In this document: piece by piece, positions 33,519-42,153 of the stretch
How the letters are laid out: every line of letters begins with the position of its first letter
Numbering within the stretch: the stretch's first letter is position 1
Origin: CAYRYU01 sp964428355
GTDB taxonomy: Bacteria > Muiribacteriota > Ozemobacteria > Ozemobacterales > Ozemobacteraceae
DNA length: 51,201 bases
Reading direction: 5' to 3'
NCBI GenBank assembly: GCA_964428355.1
Contig: CAYRYU010000049.1
Coordinates: 1 to 51,201 of the forward strand
Notes under the pieces: generated by a model
Told to the model about the DNA's origin: nothing
What the model saw: the letters and a program-made list of their open reading frames with translations, nothing else
Databases searched by the model: none
Program-made: the position numbers and the translations under genes

Positions 33519-35120
33519 TCACCGGGTTGGGACGCTGGAGAACGAAGCCTCGAGCCCGTCGACCAGAGATCGGGCCTCCACGGGGACCAACATCCCTCTC
33601 GTTTTCAGGTCCAGGAGGTAACGGACGAAACAGAAAGCCCTCATTTCAACCGTCTTGAATTCCAGTGCCAGGCGAAGGGGGGCGGGGAAATCCCGCTTAA
33701 CCCAGATCCGGTGAGACTCGAGAAGGATCCACGCTTCCATCGCCATGGGCAGATTTCCTTCATCCTCGAAAGAGAGCGCCATTCCAGAAAGCTCATCCTC
33801 ATACCTCTTCGAAACGGCTGTCAAACCCCGTTCATCCGCTTCCGTCATCGCGGAGTAGACCCAGGAAACCCTGTTGGCAGGATCGAAGGAAGCATTCCTT
33901 TCCGCAAGTTTCCGATACTCCTCCCCCTTTTCGAAATCCCCGGTCTTACGGATAGCTGATATACCCGCGTTCCTGAGGTGGTTTCCCCGGTCGGCTTCGG
34001 AAGGGTTCGACAGGATGAGCCTCACCCGGTCGGCTTCACGCCCGGAGCTTTCGAGGGCAAAGAGGAAATAGGCGAAGAACGCGATGGAAGTGTCCTCGGA
34101 CAGCTGATGCGCGTTTCTGGAGACCTCCAATAGCGCCTCCATCAGGTCGGGATACCCCATCATCTCCTTTCCCGGGGGCTCTTCCCCTGTACGGGACGGC
34201 GAAAAAGACTCTTTTCTGTCCGCGAGCAGGCCCACCAGGGCTTTCGCACGGCTTTCCCAATCGGGAAGCGTCCTTGCCGACTGAAAAAGCTTCCTAAGAA
34301 AAGCGTCCTGCCCGGGCTTTGGAACCCTGCATCCCCGGACGAAGGATGACTGGGCAAGGATCGAGGGGGCAGAAGGGCCCCCGCATCTCCAGCCCCGGAG
34401 GAAACTGATGAACGCCGCAAAACGGGCGGAGATTCCCAGGAAGGTTCCGCGAGGTCCCGGCGATCTTGCGCTCTCATAGGACAGCGTCCAGTACAACCAC
34501 TCACGCGCCCGAACGGCACACTTCTCCGGTTCCCGGATTCCGAGGAGTTCCTTTTCGAGGCTTGGCGACTTGGGGACCGGCAGGCTCGGGTGGGAACCCT
34601 TTATTGAGGAATAAACCTCCTCACGAAGATTCTCCCGGGTGAAAAAATCCGGGATTCCGTCGATGGAGTCCGCCACCAGATCCTTTTCTCCGGATTTGTA
34701 GAGCATCCAGAGGATCCCGAAAACCGCACGGAATGAACCCGGACTTTCAGCGGGGTCGAGCTTCGAGAGCTCTTCCCGGAGCCGACCGACCGCGAGTTCC
34801 CTGCAGCCTGACCAGTTCGCCTGGTTCACGAAGCTGTGCCACTCGGACCTTCCGGCAAAACAATTCAAAGAAGCCCCCTGGAGGCGTGGGGCGATCGAAG
34901 CCAGGATTTCGCGGACCTTTTCCCGGTCGCCCAGTTCCCGCCAGACAGGAATCACCTGTTGCAGCAGGCAACCAGGGTCATCGGTCCGAAATCGCTCAAT
35001 GGCTGCGCGCAGCCTTTGGGTAGCATCGTTCGCAGGTGTTGCCCGAGCGACATGACCGGTCGAAAAGATCGGCAGTATTCCGATAAGGGCAATGAAAAGA
35101 TTTCGCCAAGCCGATTTCAT
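33519..35120 (-). CDS. Exported helical-repeat protein of unknown function
   Basis: 533 residues from ATG 35120, chosen because GGAGG lies five bases upstream; a GTG six codons earlier is less likely. A signal peptide is visible (LFIALIGILPIFSTGHVARA). The rest is built of alpha helices with repeated Leu/Ala patterns, much like a TPR or HEAT-type solenoid (LLQQVIPVWRELGDREKVREIL, FEKGEEYRKLAERNASFDPANRVSW), plus a few cysteines. No catalytic motif was recognised. Nineteen bases separate it from the membrane protein upstream and four from recQ downstream. Confidence 0.7.
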   Translation of the reverse strand: MKSAWRNLFIALIGILPIFSTGHVARATPANDATQRLRAAIERFRTDDPGCLLQQVIPVWRELGDREKVREILASIAPRLQGASLNCFAGRSEWHSFVNQANWSGCRELAVGRLREELSKLDPAESPGSFRAVFGILWMLYKSGEKDLVADSIDGIPDFFTRENLREEVYSSIKGSHPSLPVPKSPSLEKELLGIREPEKCAVRAREWLYWTLSYESARSPGPRGTFLGISARFAAFISFLRGWRCGGPSAPSILAQSSFVRGCRVPKPGQDAFLRKLFQSARTLPDWESRAKALVGLLADRKESFSPSRTGEEPPGKEMMGYPDLMEALLEVSRNAHQLSEDTSIAFFAYFLFALESSGREADRVRLILSNPSEADRGNHLRNAGISAIRKTGDFEKGEEYRKLAERNASFDPANRVSWVYSAMTEADERGLTAVSKRYEDELSGMALSFEDEGNLPMAMEAWILLESHRIWVKRDFPAPLRLALEFKTVEMRAFCFVRYLLDLKTRGMLVPVEARSLVDGLEASFSSVPTR

Positions 35121-35139
35121 TTTTGCCTCCAGATTCACA

Positions 35140-36969
35140 TCAGGTGAAGAGTGCTGAGATTATCGTTGAACCCGAAAAGTAGAGGACGGAAATCCCCACC
35201 ATTACGGCTGCGTAGCGGTCAAGGCAATTCAACAAAAGGATCTTGAGGGTGATTCCCGAAAGCAGTCCGAGAAGGAGCTCGACGACAATTCCCATGACCG
35301 CCCGTTGGAACGGAACCCGGGAGCTCCCGACCACCGTCCGGATCATTCCAGCTTTTCCCACGTCAAACAGTGAGGAGGTTTTGAACGCTGCACCATCTCC
35401 CTGGATGATGATCTTCCCGTTTCCAAAGGGAGCGACCGCTGCGAGGATGAATGGTCCGCAAAGGTCTCCAGGGGAAGGTTTGGCGGTTCCAAGAAACCCC
35501 GGATTTCCGGGTTGCCATGGGATCGAGAAAACCCCGGGTGAGGAAACCATCATCGGGATCATCCGGATGTCCCCCATGACCGAGGCCCCCGCGGGGCGGG
35601 AATAACTCCCGAAGGGCGGTGTCCAGGGAATCGGTGCATGAAGACTGCCCCAGGTGACCAGCCCTCCTCCCCCCAGGTCGTGGATGGAGTCAACCCCGAG
35701 TCTTACACCTGCCGAAGCCAGGAGTGTCCGGAGGTGTGAGTTGACGAAATAGCGGTCCTGGCGGTCTCCCCAAGCCCAAACCGTCCCCCCCCGTTCAACG
35801 AACCGCATGTAAACGCGGATTTCTTCGGGGGAAAAAGCCTTCGATGGCAAACCCACCACTATCAGATCGGGCTTCTCGCTCTCCAGGATCTCCTCGTGGA
35901 GTCGCTCGGCGACCAACCGGCGCAGGGAAACCACCGTCGGGGACATCCGGTCTGCCGGCAGTATGAGCCTCCCGACAGTGGCGACGGTACCAAGGGTGGT
36001 GAGAAGATGCGAGTCGTCAAAACCTGGTTCCAATTCTGCTTCCAATCCGGCTTCCTGCGTGAAACTCCCGATGGGCTGCCGAACGATGGCTTCGGATTGG
36101 GCGTTCTGGTTGAACCTGTCCGGGCTGGGGGACGAATGTGTTTCATCCACCAGGACCCGGATGGTCCCGCCCAGGTCGAGGTTGAGGTTGTGCAGGATCG
36201 TGACGATCGAAAGACAGGCCATCCATGCCAGAAGGGCCTTGATTGAAGATGGGGGGCGGAGCGGAATTCCGAGTGTTCGCCCGGCTGCATTGGCACCGCC
36301 CTTCTTTCCGGAATCAGGGGCCGAGATCGTCTGATTGAGAAAATCGAGCCTGGTTCCGCGGGGGATAAGGAAGCCCAGCCCGAGGATTCCCCAGGAAAAG
36401 AGAAGACCCGCGCCGTAAAGCAGGTTCCAAGACTGGTTTCCAAAGTCGAGGTCGTGCCGGCTGAGAAGCTCCGAAACGATCATCCAGCGCATCATCAGTA
36501 TGATGGAGCCGGTGGCCAGGGATTTCAAGGCGATTTTCGTGGCGGGAAAGAAACCTTTCTCAACAAGGAGCAGGAAGAAAAAGGCGAAAAGGAAGACGAG
36601 GAAAGGGAATGCAAGTGTTTTTGCCGGGTCGGCGGCCACCAGCACTCCTCCGATCCGGAAACCCCGGTCGGAAAACCCGAAATCGAGAAGGAATGTGCCC
36701 GCCAGGAGTCCCGCGCCCTGGTGAAGCAGGTGGGAAAAGCCCCAGCTGACGTGCGTGATCAGGGCCCAGAACCGTTGGCAGACCGCGGCCACGAAGATTG
36801 CCTCCGGAACCCCCCCTCTCAACCAGAGAAAGGAGATCAACACCAGCAGGAGGCCTTCGAAAAGGAGATACATCGAGGCGGGCTTCGTGAAAGGGAGGCC
36901 CGCCGGAAGCGCCGAGACCTGAACCAGGAAAACGCTTATCACGAGCGCGCAGAGAAGGAGCCGTTTCAA
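35140..36969 (-). CDS. Polytopic membrane protein with one GATase-like soluble domain
   Basis: 609 residues from TTG 36969, whose TTGA overlaps the upstream stop, preceded by a good GGGAGGGAAG ribosome site. The ATG at 37104 would force a 138-base overlap and is rejected. The N-terminal half has about seven or eight TM segments. Residues about 290-545 form a soluble domain beginning IRVLVDETHSSPSPD, with PDLIVVGLPSKAFSPEEIRV and RFVERGGTVWAWGDRQDRYF, and ending FGNGKIIIQGDGAAF. This order fits GATase-like 'DUF4350/ThuA-type' domains that lack a catalytic cysteine. Two final TM segments follow. The pattern recalls GldG-like proteins; function unknown. Confidence 0.75.
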   Translation of the reverse strand: MKRLLLCALVISVFLVQVSALPAGLPFTKPASMYLLFEGLLLVLISFLWLRGGVPEAIFVAAVCQRFWALITHVSWGFSHLLHQGAGLLAGTFLLDFGFSDRGFRIGGVLVAADPAKTLAFPFLVFLFAFFFLLLVEKGFFPATKIALKSLATGSIILMMRWMIVSELLSRHDLDFGNQSWNLLYGAGLLFSWGILGLGFLIPRGTRLDFLNQTISAPDSGKKGGANAAGRTLGIPLRPPSSIKALLAWMACLSIVTILHNLNLDLGGTIRVLVDETHSSPSPDRFNQNAQSEAIVRQPIGSFTQEAGLEAELEPGFDDSHLLTTLGTVATVGRLILPADRMSPTVVSLRRLVAERLHEEILESEKPDLIVVGLPSKAFSPEEIRVYMRFVERGGTVWAWGDRQDRYFVNSHLRTLLASAGVRLGVDSIHDLGGGGLVTWGSLHAPIPWTPPFGSYSRPAGASVMGDIRMIPMMVSSPGVFSIPWQPGNPGFLGTAKPSPGDLCGPFILAAVAPFGNGKIIIQGDGAAFKTSSLFDVGKAGMIRTVVGSSRVPFQRAVMGIVVELLLGLLSGITLKILLLNCLDRYAAVMVGISVLYFSGSTIISALFT

Positions 36970-39206
36970 GGTCTTCCCTCCCTTCCAGCTACGCGGAAGA
37001 GATTTTCGAGGAAAGCACCCCGGGCGGCCATTTGCCTTTCCTCCCCCGGCGAACCTTGTCCCCTGGCCGAGAAGAAGGAATCGTCCCCGCAGGCAAGGAG
37101 CCATCCCTTTTCAAGGGTTCGCAGGGTCAGGACTGGGGTTCCATCATCCCGTGAAAGCAGCGCTTCCCCTCCCGACACGGGGACGGGGAAACGGCTCCAG
37201 AGGCTCTGTGACCAGGATCCCAGCAAAGGGTGCGCCAAGGGGACCACCTCGAAGGGCCCCTCCATCACCCTCCTGGGAAGGCCACGGGAATCTTGCTCGC
37301 AGGGGAACTGGTTCTCAGAGATCGCCTCCAATCGGAATCCGAGCCGGCGAAAGGTTTCCACGGCTCCTCTCATCCGGTGGCTCCCGATCAGGAGAAGCGT
37401 GGAACCCTCCGCGACCTGGGATCTCATCCGCTCCAACAGAGCCTGGTCCGGAACCCGATCGCAGGGGGGGAGGATCCAGAGGTGAGGACTGATCGGGGCA
37501 TCCCTTTCCGGATCGAAGGTTCGCAGGCTGAACCCTGCCTGGAAAAGGCTCCCCGCAAGGAGATCGATGTCGATCGAAGAACCGTCGGACACCATTGGGG
37601 AAAGGCGGTGACGGGAAAAAGGGACCTCGAGAAATGCCGCGACCTTCCTTCCGAACAGGTCAGGAACCTTTTCACGGACGTGATCCAGAATGAATGATGC
37701 CAAAATGCTTCCGAAAAGGATCCCAAGAGGGAAGAACGGTTTTCCAACCGTCCTGTAGAGGCGCATCACGCCCATGATCAGGATGGAAACGGCGAGAAAA
37801 ACGAAAAATCCGTTTCGGGGGCGGAAACCCCTGTCGATAAGCCCCAGGATCCTTCCGAGGAAGTCCAGATTTGTCACGACTTTCCCGTCCCTGAACCAGT
37901 CGGTCCCTACGAGAATCGCCCAGTAGCCTTTGCCCAGCCGCCCCCACGCTCCGTTCCAGTTCGCGGGGAAACCACCCGGTTCAGGAGTGGAATCCGAAAA
38001 ACTCCAGATCAGGGGATGCGGCCCATCCGGGGAAAGAAAGAACGGGAGCCAGGATCTGCAAGGCGAGATGGAACCTCCTGATTCCGGGATCCCCCGTTCA
38101 CTTCCCAGGATTGCGGAAAATCGGGGCTTTCCCACAATACGACTGCCGGATCCCGGGGAAACCGCTTGGGATGATAATCCCAGCGATGCAAGCAACCCCG
38201 CGATGGATTCGTCCCCTTTCCCGATTTGCTCGGGTTTTAGGATTCCAAGGAACCCTCCTCCTCCCGAGATGTGCGTCAGAAGCCCGCGATGCACCGTCCC
38301 ATTCAGCGGCGCTGAGGAAGGAAGCGAAAGAACGATGGTCCGGCTGGAAATCCCGGAAACCGCTCCATCCGGGGCGTTCCAAGTCGCCAAATCCCCGAAT
38401 TCAACCTGGAATCCGGCTTCCCCGAGCACCTGGAAGAGTTCCGAATAAGTTTCCCCGGCCCCCACCGCCCCGGTCTCATGCGCTCCAAGCGGGGCACCCC
38501 CGAGGACATGTATCGGAGGCGCTTTCGAGGGGACGACCGGGAGCGCTTCCGGTATCGCCACTCCGAAAAAAAGCCCTATCCCCAGGCCTGTCGCCAGGTG
38601 ATAGGAGGTGAAGGAGGTCCCATGGGTCTGCCACTTCGAGACCGACGTCCGGTAGGCGAAATACCAACAAACGAAAGCCAGCCCCATTTCCAGCTCGCGG
38701 CTCACAAGCTCTCCAAAAATCGCGGGAAAGCTCGAAGGCAGGCCCAGCCAAAGAATGCACCAGAAGAATGGTGCGGACTCGCGGTCGAACCTTTCCACGA
38801 GGGCAAGCAGGCAGACCGCCCGAATTCCCCAAGGAACGGGAAATGCCTGGGAAAGCCCCGTGCTCATGGATGCCCAACCGACGAGAACGAGGAAGAGCAT
38901 CAGGGATGGTCGCAGAAGGAACGTTGTTCCTGTAAGGATGCCCAGGACCATAGGTTCCCAGATTTCCGGAACCTCGAAAACTGCCCCAGGCATCCAGTGT
39001 GAAAGTGGCCTGATCAGCAGGAAGAGGCTTCCGATAAGGAAAAAGCTGAGGGGAACGGTGATTCCGGGGATGATTTCGGGGGGGGGGACAAGCGGTTGGA
39101 GTTGTACATTTGCCCGGTGTTTGTCAGGTCCGGGCGGCGTTTCGCCGGGACCGATGGATTCATGGGAAAGGGCGGATTCCACGATGGGGCCCGGAACTGA
39201 TTCCAT
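36966..39206 (-). CDS. Polytopic membrane protein with two GATase-like soluble domains
   Basis: 746 residues. TM helices occupy about 48-225, followed by a soluble region (IHVLGGAPLGAHETG; YSELFQVLGEAGFQVEFGDL; TIVLSLPSSAPLNGTV; LLTHISGGGGFLGI). A TM pair lies around residue 470-525 and a second soluble region follows (SSIDIDLLAGSLFQAGFSLRTF; LWILPPCDRVPDQALLERMR; EGSTLLLIGSHRMRG; LEKGWLLACGDDSFF). Both soluble parts have the alternation of a GATase-like fold, as in the next gene. It overlaps that gene by four bases (TTGA), so the two are probably subunits of one complex. The start codon is uncertain: no good ribosome site precedes ATG 39206. Confidence 0.72.
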   Translation of the reverse strand: MESVPGPIVESALSHESIGPGETPPGPDKHRANVQLQPLVPPPEIIPGITVPLSFFLIGSLFLLIRPLSHWMPGAVFEVPEIWEPMVLGILTGTTFLLRPSLMLFLVLVGWASMSTGLSQAFPVPWGIRAVCLLALVERFDRESAPFFWCILWLGLPSSFPAIFGELVSRELEMGLAFVCWYFAYRTSVSKWQTHGTSFTSYHLATGLGIGLFFGVAIPEALPVVPSKAPPIHVLGGAPLGAHETGAVGAGETYSELFQVLGEAGFQVEFGDLATWNAPDGAVSGISSRTIVLSLPSSAPLNGTVHRGLLTHISGGGGFLGILKPEQIGKGDESIAGLLASLGLSSQAVSPGSGSRIVGKPRFSAILGSERGIPESGGSISPCRSWLPFFLSPDGPHPLIWSFSDSTPEPGGFPANWNGAWGRLGKGYWAILVGTDWFRDGKVVTNLDFLGRILGLIDRGFRPRNGFFVFLAVSILIMGVMRLYRTVGKPFFPLGILFGSILASFILDHVREKVPDLFGRKVAAFLEVPFSRHRLSPMVSDGSSIDIDLLAGSLFQAGFSLRTFDPERDAPISPHLWILPPCDRVPDQALLERMRSQVAEGSTLLLIGSHRMRGAVETFRRLGFRLEAISENQFPCEQDSRGLPRRVMEGPFEVVPLAHPLLGSWSQSLWSRFPVPVSGGEALLSRDDGTPVLTLRTLEKGWLLACGDDSFFSARGQGSPGEERQMAARGAFLENLFRVAGREGRP

Positions 39207-39236
39207 TCGGGTGCGAAGTTCTGACCCTTTCGCGGA

Positions 39237-39851
39237 TCAGGTTTCCCTTCCTTTGAAGCCCTTCGCGACCACGTATACCTCGCGACTCCTCGTCAGGGAC
39301 GCTTTGGGGTTGAAAGATTTCGCGAACTCGAACCGGGCCTTGATCTTCATCAGGAGGTCACGGTACTCTCCTCCCTCGAAGACCTTGGCGACGAAGTTGC
39401 CGTTCTTCTTCAGGCAGGAAGAGCACATCTCCAGGGCAATCTGGACGAGCTCGACCGAGAAAGCGGTGTCTGCGTGGTGGATCCCCGTCGTGTTCGGTGC
39501 CATGTCGCTGATGACCGCATCGTAGCCTTGAGGTGCTTGGGAGATGAGCTCCTGCCGCACAAGGGACTCCCTGATATCACCCTGCATGAGCCGGCAACCC
39601 TCGATCGGATCGATGCTCAGGAGGTCGATCCCGACGACAAGGCCCCGCGGACCGACCTCCTGGAGGGCAACCTGGCTCCAGCTTCCAGGGGCGGCCCCAA
39701 GGTCGAGTACCTTCGAGTTGCGTCCAAGGATCGCGTACTTTTCGATTATCTCCTTGAGCTTATAGGCCGCACGCGACCGGTACTGCTCCGCGTGCGCCTT
39801 TTTCAGGAAGGGATCCCGGAGGCGGTCCTTGAACCACGATTTCGTCGGCAT
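39237..39851 (-). CDS. rlmE: 23S rRNA (uridine-2'-O-)-methyltransferase RlmE (FtsJ/RrmJ)
   Basis: 204 residues (E. coli 209). The SAM site is LDLGAAPGSWSQ (49-60). The catalytic tetrad is complete: Lys31 in RSRAAYKL, Asp116 in ISDMAPN, Lys156 in VAKVFEG and Glu191 in SREVYVV, matching K38-D124-K164-E199 of E. coli. RlmE methylates U2552 in the A-loop of 23S rRNA and is important for 50S maturation. It begins seven bases after the stop of the nucleotidase-type gene and is followed after 30 bases by the large membrane-protein genes, so it sits inside the long minus-strand operon. Confidence 0.96.
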   Translation of the reverse strand: MPTKSWFKDRLRDPFLKKAHAEQYRSRAAYKLKEIIEKYAILGRNSKVLDLGAAPGSWSQVALQEVGPRGLVVGIDLLSIDPIEGCRLMQGDIRESLVRQELISQAPQGYDAVISDMAPNTTGIHHADTAFSVELVQIALEMCSSCLKKNGNFVAKVFEGGEYRDLLMKIKARFEFAKSFNPKASLTRSREVYVVAKGFKGRET

Positions 39852-39858
39852 CTGGACC

Positions 39859-41589
39859 TCAATTCAACGGCTGGGTTTCGAGGCGGATGTTGAAAACCCT
39901 CTGCTCGGGAAGCTGTTTGACGCCACCTTCCTCGCGAACCTTCCGGATCAGGAGGTCACGAATGTTGAGCGAGGTGACCTTCTTCCCCTTTGCAGTCTGG
40001 AGGTATTTGAAGCCGTCGCCCCCCTGGGTCAGATAGTTGTTGAACGCGACGGTGTATGCCTTGTCGGAAATGATGGGGTTCCCAGCCGCGTCGGTCAATT
40101 TCGTAATGCGCTTCATCGGCGGAAGATTAGGATCGAAGGTGAAATGGAGATTCGATGGAATGAGCGAGCCGAAGTTTCCGAGGAGATCACGTTTCAGGCC
40201 GGAGGCTTTCAGTTTGAAATTCTGGACCGCGAACTCACGGTCTTCCGCGGTGACAGGGGAAAACGGGACGGAAACCGACTCTTCGAGCATCTTGAAGAGT
40301 TCCGCTCCGGTCATTGGAACCACGTCAACGGTATTCGGAAACGGCTGCAGGAAGAAGAGATCCTCGAGCGTGATCTTCCCCTTCCCGATCGGATACCGGA
40401 TTCCTCCGAAGTTCACGAACGCGAAGTCCGCTCCGGAATACTGTCTCATCGCGTCGGCGACGAAGGAGCCCAAAGGGGAATCCCCGCCCACGATTCCTCG
40501 AAAAAGGTCCACGGCAGATTCCCCAAGCACCTCTTTCATCTTTTCGTTGATGGGCGCGGCGTAGGAATCGATTATCGCCTTTATTGCGGGGTCTTCCGGA
40601 AAGTCGCTCGCGAGGAGGTTGAAATAGCGATGGGCGGCTGACGGTTTTCCGTTCGCGTCGAACCGGACCTCGATCCTTGAAACGAGGCGTCCGTCGAATC
40701 CTGAATGGATCAGGGGAATTCCATCCGGCCCGACATATTCGGGGCCCCCGCTCTGGATAGTGTGGCTATGGGCCCCAAGGATCATGTCCAGGCCCCGAAC
40801 CTGCGAGGCGATGCCGCGGTCCTTTTCGATTCCCATGTGGGAAAGCAGGATCACCATGTCTGCCCCCCTCTCCCGGACCTTGGGAACCAGGTTCTGGAGA
40901 ATGGGAATCGGGTCCCGGAAATCGATGTGGTTCGTGTTCTCCTGGATAGAGATGTCCTTCGTTTGCGGGGTGAGAATTCCGATCACGGCGATCCGCCGGC
41001 CCTTGGCTGGAATGACCACCCAGGGTCGGGTGGGCTCGAGCGGGCGCCCGGTTCTTTTGTCGAAAAGGTTGCAGTCAACGATAGGGAAGCCCGCGGTCGA
41101 ATACACCCTCTTGAAGGCATCCGGGCCGTAGTCGAAATCGTGGTTCCCAAGGGTTCCGACGGTCGCCTTCAGCCGGCTCAGGACGTCGACCATGCAAAGG
41201 CCTTGAGTTTCGTCGCAGACGGGAGTCCCGGTGAAGAGATCCCCGCCGTCGAGAAGGATGGGGAAAGCCCCCGCTTTCAGAATCTCGAGCTTTTGACGGT
41301 CGAGTAGCGTCTTCAGGATCGCGTAACCACCGATCAACGGCTTTGGTTGGGCTTCGGAAAGGACGTCCGGGGCCGCCGCGAGGTGCCCGTGGATGTCGCC
41401 GATGTGGAAGATGACGATGTCCGGGCGCTCCCCGGCGGGGCAGATCGTTCCCAGGGCGAGGATAAGCACGGAGACGATGATGAGGGAAAACGCACTCCCA
41501 GCGGGCTTTCCCTTGGCCGGGGTGATCGGAAACGTGGGAAAAAACGGACCGTGAAGAAGACGGAAAGGGTGACGGAAAACGGGGTGCAT
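39859..41589 (-). CDS. 5'-nucleotidase / UshA-type metallophosphoesterase, exported
   Basis: 576 residues from ATG 41589, with GGAGGA eight bases upstream. A long hydrophobic export segment follows a 30-residue basic N-terminus (SLIIVSVLILALGTICPAG). The metallophosphoesterase domain has FHIGDIHGHL, LLDGGDLFTG, TLGNHDFDYGPDAF, ILLSHMGIEKD and GAHSHT, giving the two-metal site. The C-terminal 5'-nucleotidase domain has NFGGIRYPIGKGKITLEDL and AYTVAFNNYLTQGGDGF. Such enzymes degrade extracytoplasmic nucleotides, 2',3'-cyclic nucleotides or UDP-sugars; which substrate cannot be decided. It lies 25 bases after the TPR gene and seven bases before rlmE. Confidence 0.92.
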   Translation of the reverse strand: MHPVFRHPFRLLHGPFFPTFPITPAKGKPAGSAFSLIIVSVLILALGTICPAGERPDIVIFHIGDIHGHLAAAPDVLSEAQPKPLIGGYAILKTLLDRQKLEILKAGAFPILLDGGDLFTGTPVCDETQGLCMVDVLSRLKATVGTLGNHDFDYGPDAFKRVYSTAGFPIVDCNLFDKRTGRPLEPTRPWVVIPAKGRRIAVIGILTPQTKDISIQENTNHIDFRDPIPILQNLVPKVRERGADMVILLSHMGIEKDRGIASQVRGLDMILGAHSHTIQSGGPEYVGPDGIPLIHSGFDGRLVSRIEVRFDANGKPSAAHRYFNLLASDFPEDPAIKAIIDSYAAPINEKMKEVLGESAVDLFRGIVGGDSPLGSFVADAMRQYSGADFAFVNFGGIRYPIGKGKITLEDLFFLQPFPNTVDVVPMTGAELFKMLEESVSVPFSPVTAEDREFAVQNFKLKASGLKRDLLGNFGSLIPSNLHFTFDPNLPPMKRITKLTDAAGNPIISDKAYTVAFNNYLTQGGDGFKYLQTAKGKKVTSLNIRDLLIRKVREEGGVKQLPEQRVFNIRLETQPLN

Positions 41590-41614
41590 CAGTTGTCCTC
41601 CGGGGTCTGACAGG

Positions 41615-42106
41615 TCAGGAAGGAAGGGTCTTGAGCATTTCCTCCGCCTTCTGGATGGTCTCGGCATCCTTGGCGAGCTTGAGGCATTGCTCGAAAGCGG
41701 CACGGGCAGCCTTGTTGTCGTTTCCCTTCGCGAGGCAGAAACCCCAGATGTAGAAAGCCTCGGAATCCTTGGGAGAGGCCTTCACGGCCCTTTGGGCAAG
41801 TTCGAGTGCTTCGGGGAACTTGCGCTTGGAGATGAGCTCCTTGGCGCGCACAAGGGCCATGGCTTCGTCATCCTCCATGACCACCTCGATGTGGTTCCGG
41901 TTGATGGAAAGAAAACTGACATCCATGTCGGTCCCGTTCCGCATGTCGTGGATCTGGGCGTTGGTTACGGGCAGGAAATCCTTCGTTGCGGTGTCGGCGT
42001 TCAGGATGTCCGTCAGCCGGCTGTTTTCGTAGAGATGGACCTCGCCCCTGATGCGGTGGTGGGCCGTGGAAATGATGACGCGAAGTTTCTCCTTGTGGGC
42101 TTTCAT
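41615..42106 (-). CDS. Small TPR protein with N-terminal DUF6812-like domain
   Basis: 163 residues from ATG 42106 (GGAGG seven bases upstream); a longer in-frame reading is rejected because it overlaps the upstream gene's coding sequence. Residues 1-70 (RVIISTAHHRIRGEVHLYEN, RLTDILN, DFLPVTNAQI) resemble the small beta domain called DUF6812. Residues 80-160 form about two TPRs (ALELAQRAVKASPKDSEAFY, ARAAFEQCLKLAKD). No signal peptide is present, so it is cytoplasmic and probably an adaptor. It lies 47 bases after the radical SAM-hotdog gene. Confidence 0.75.
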   Translation of the reverse strand: MKAHKEKLRVIISTAHHRIRGEVHLYENSRLTDILNADTATKDFLPVTNAQIHDMRNGTDMDVSFLSINRNHIEVVMEDDEAMALVRAKELISKRKFPEALELAQRAVKASPKDSEAFYIWGFCLAKGNDNKAARAAFEQCLKLAKDAETIQKAEEMLKTLPS

Positions 42107-42153
42107 GTCGCTCCTCCAGAATGGGTTTTCGGTGTGCTTTTTGATGATCGACC

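Noticed and set aside
36454..37485. 343-codon plus-strand open frame
   Set aside because: Antisense to the membrane-protein pair, highly charged and without ribosome site.
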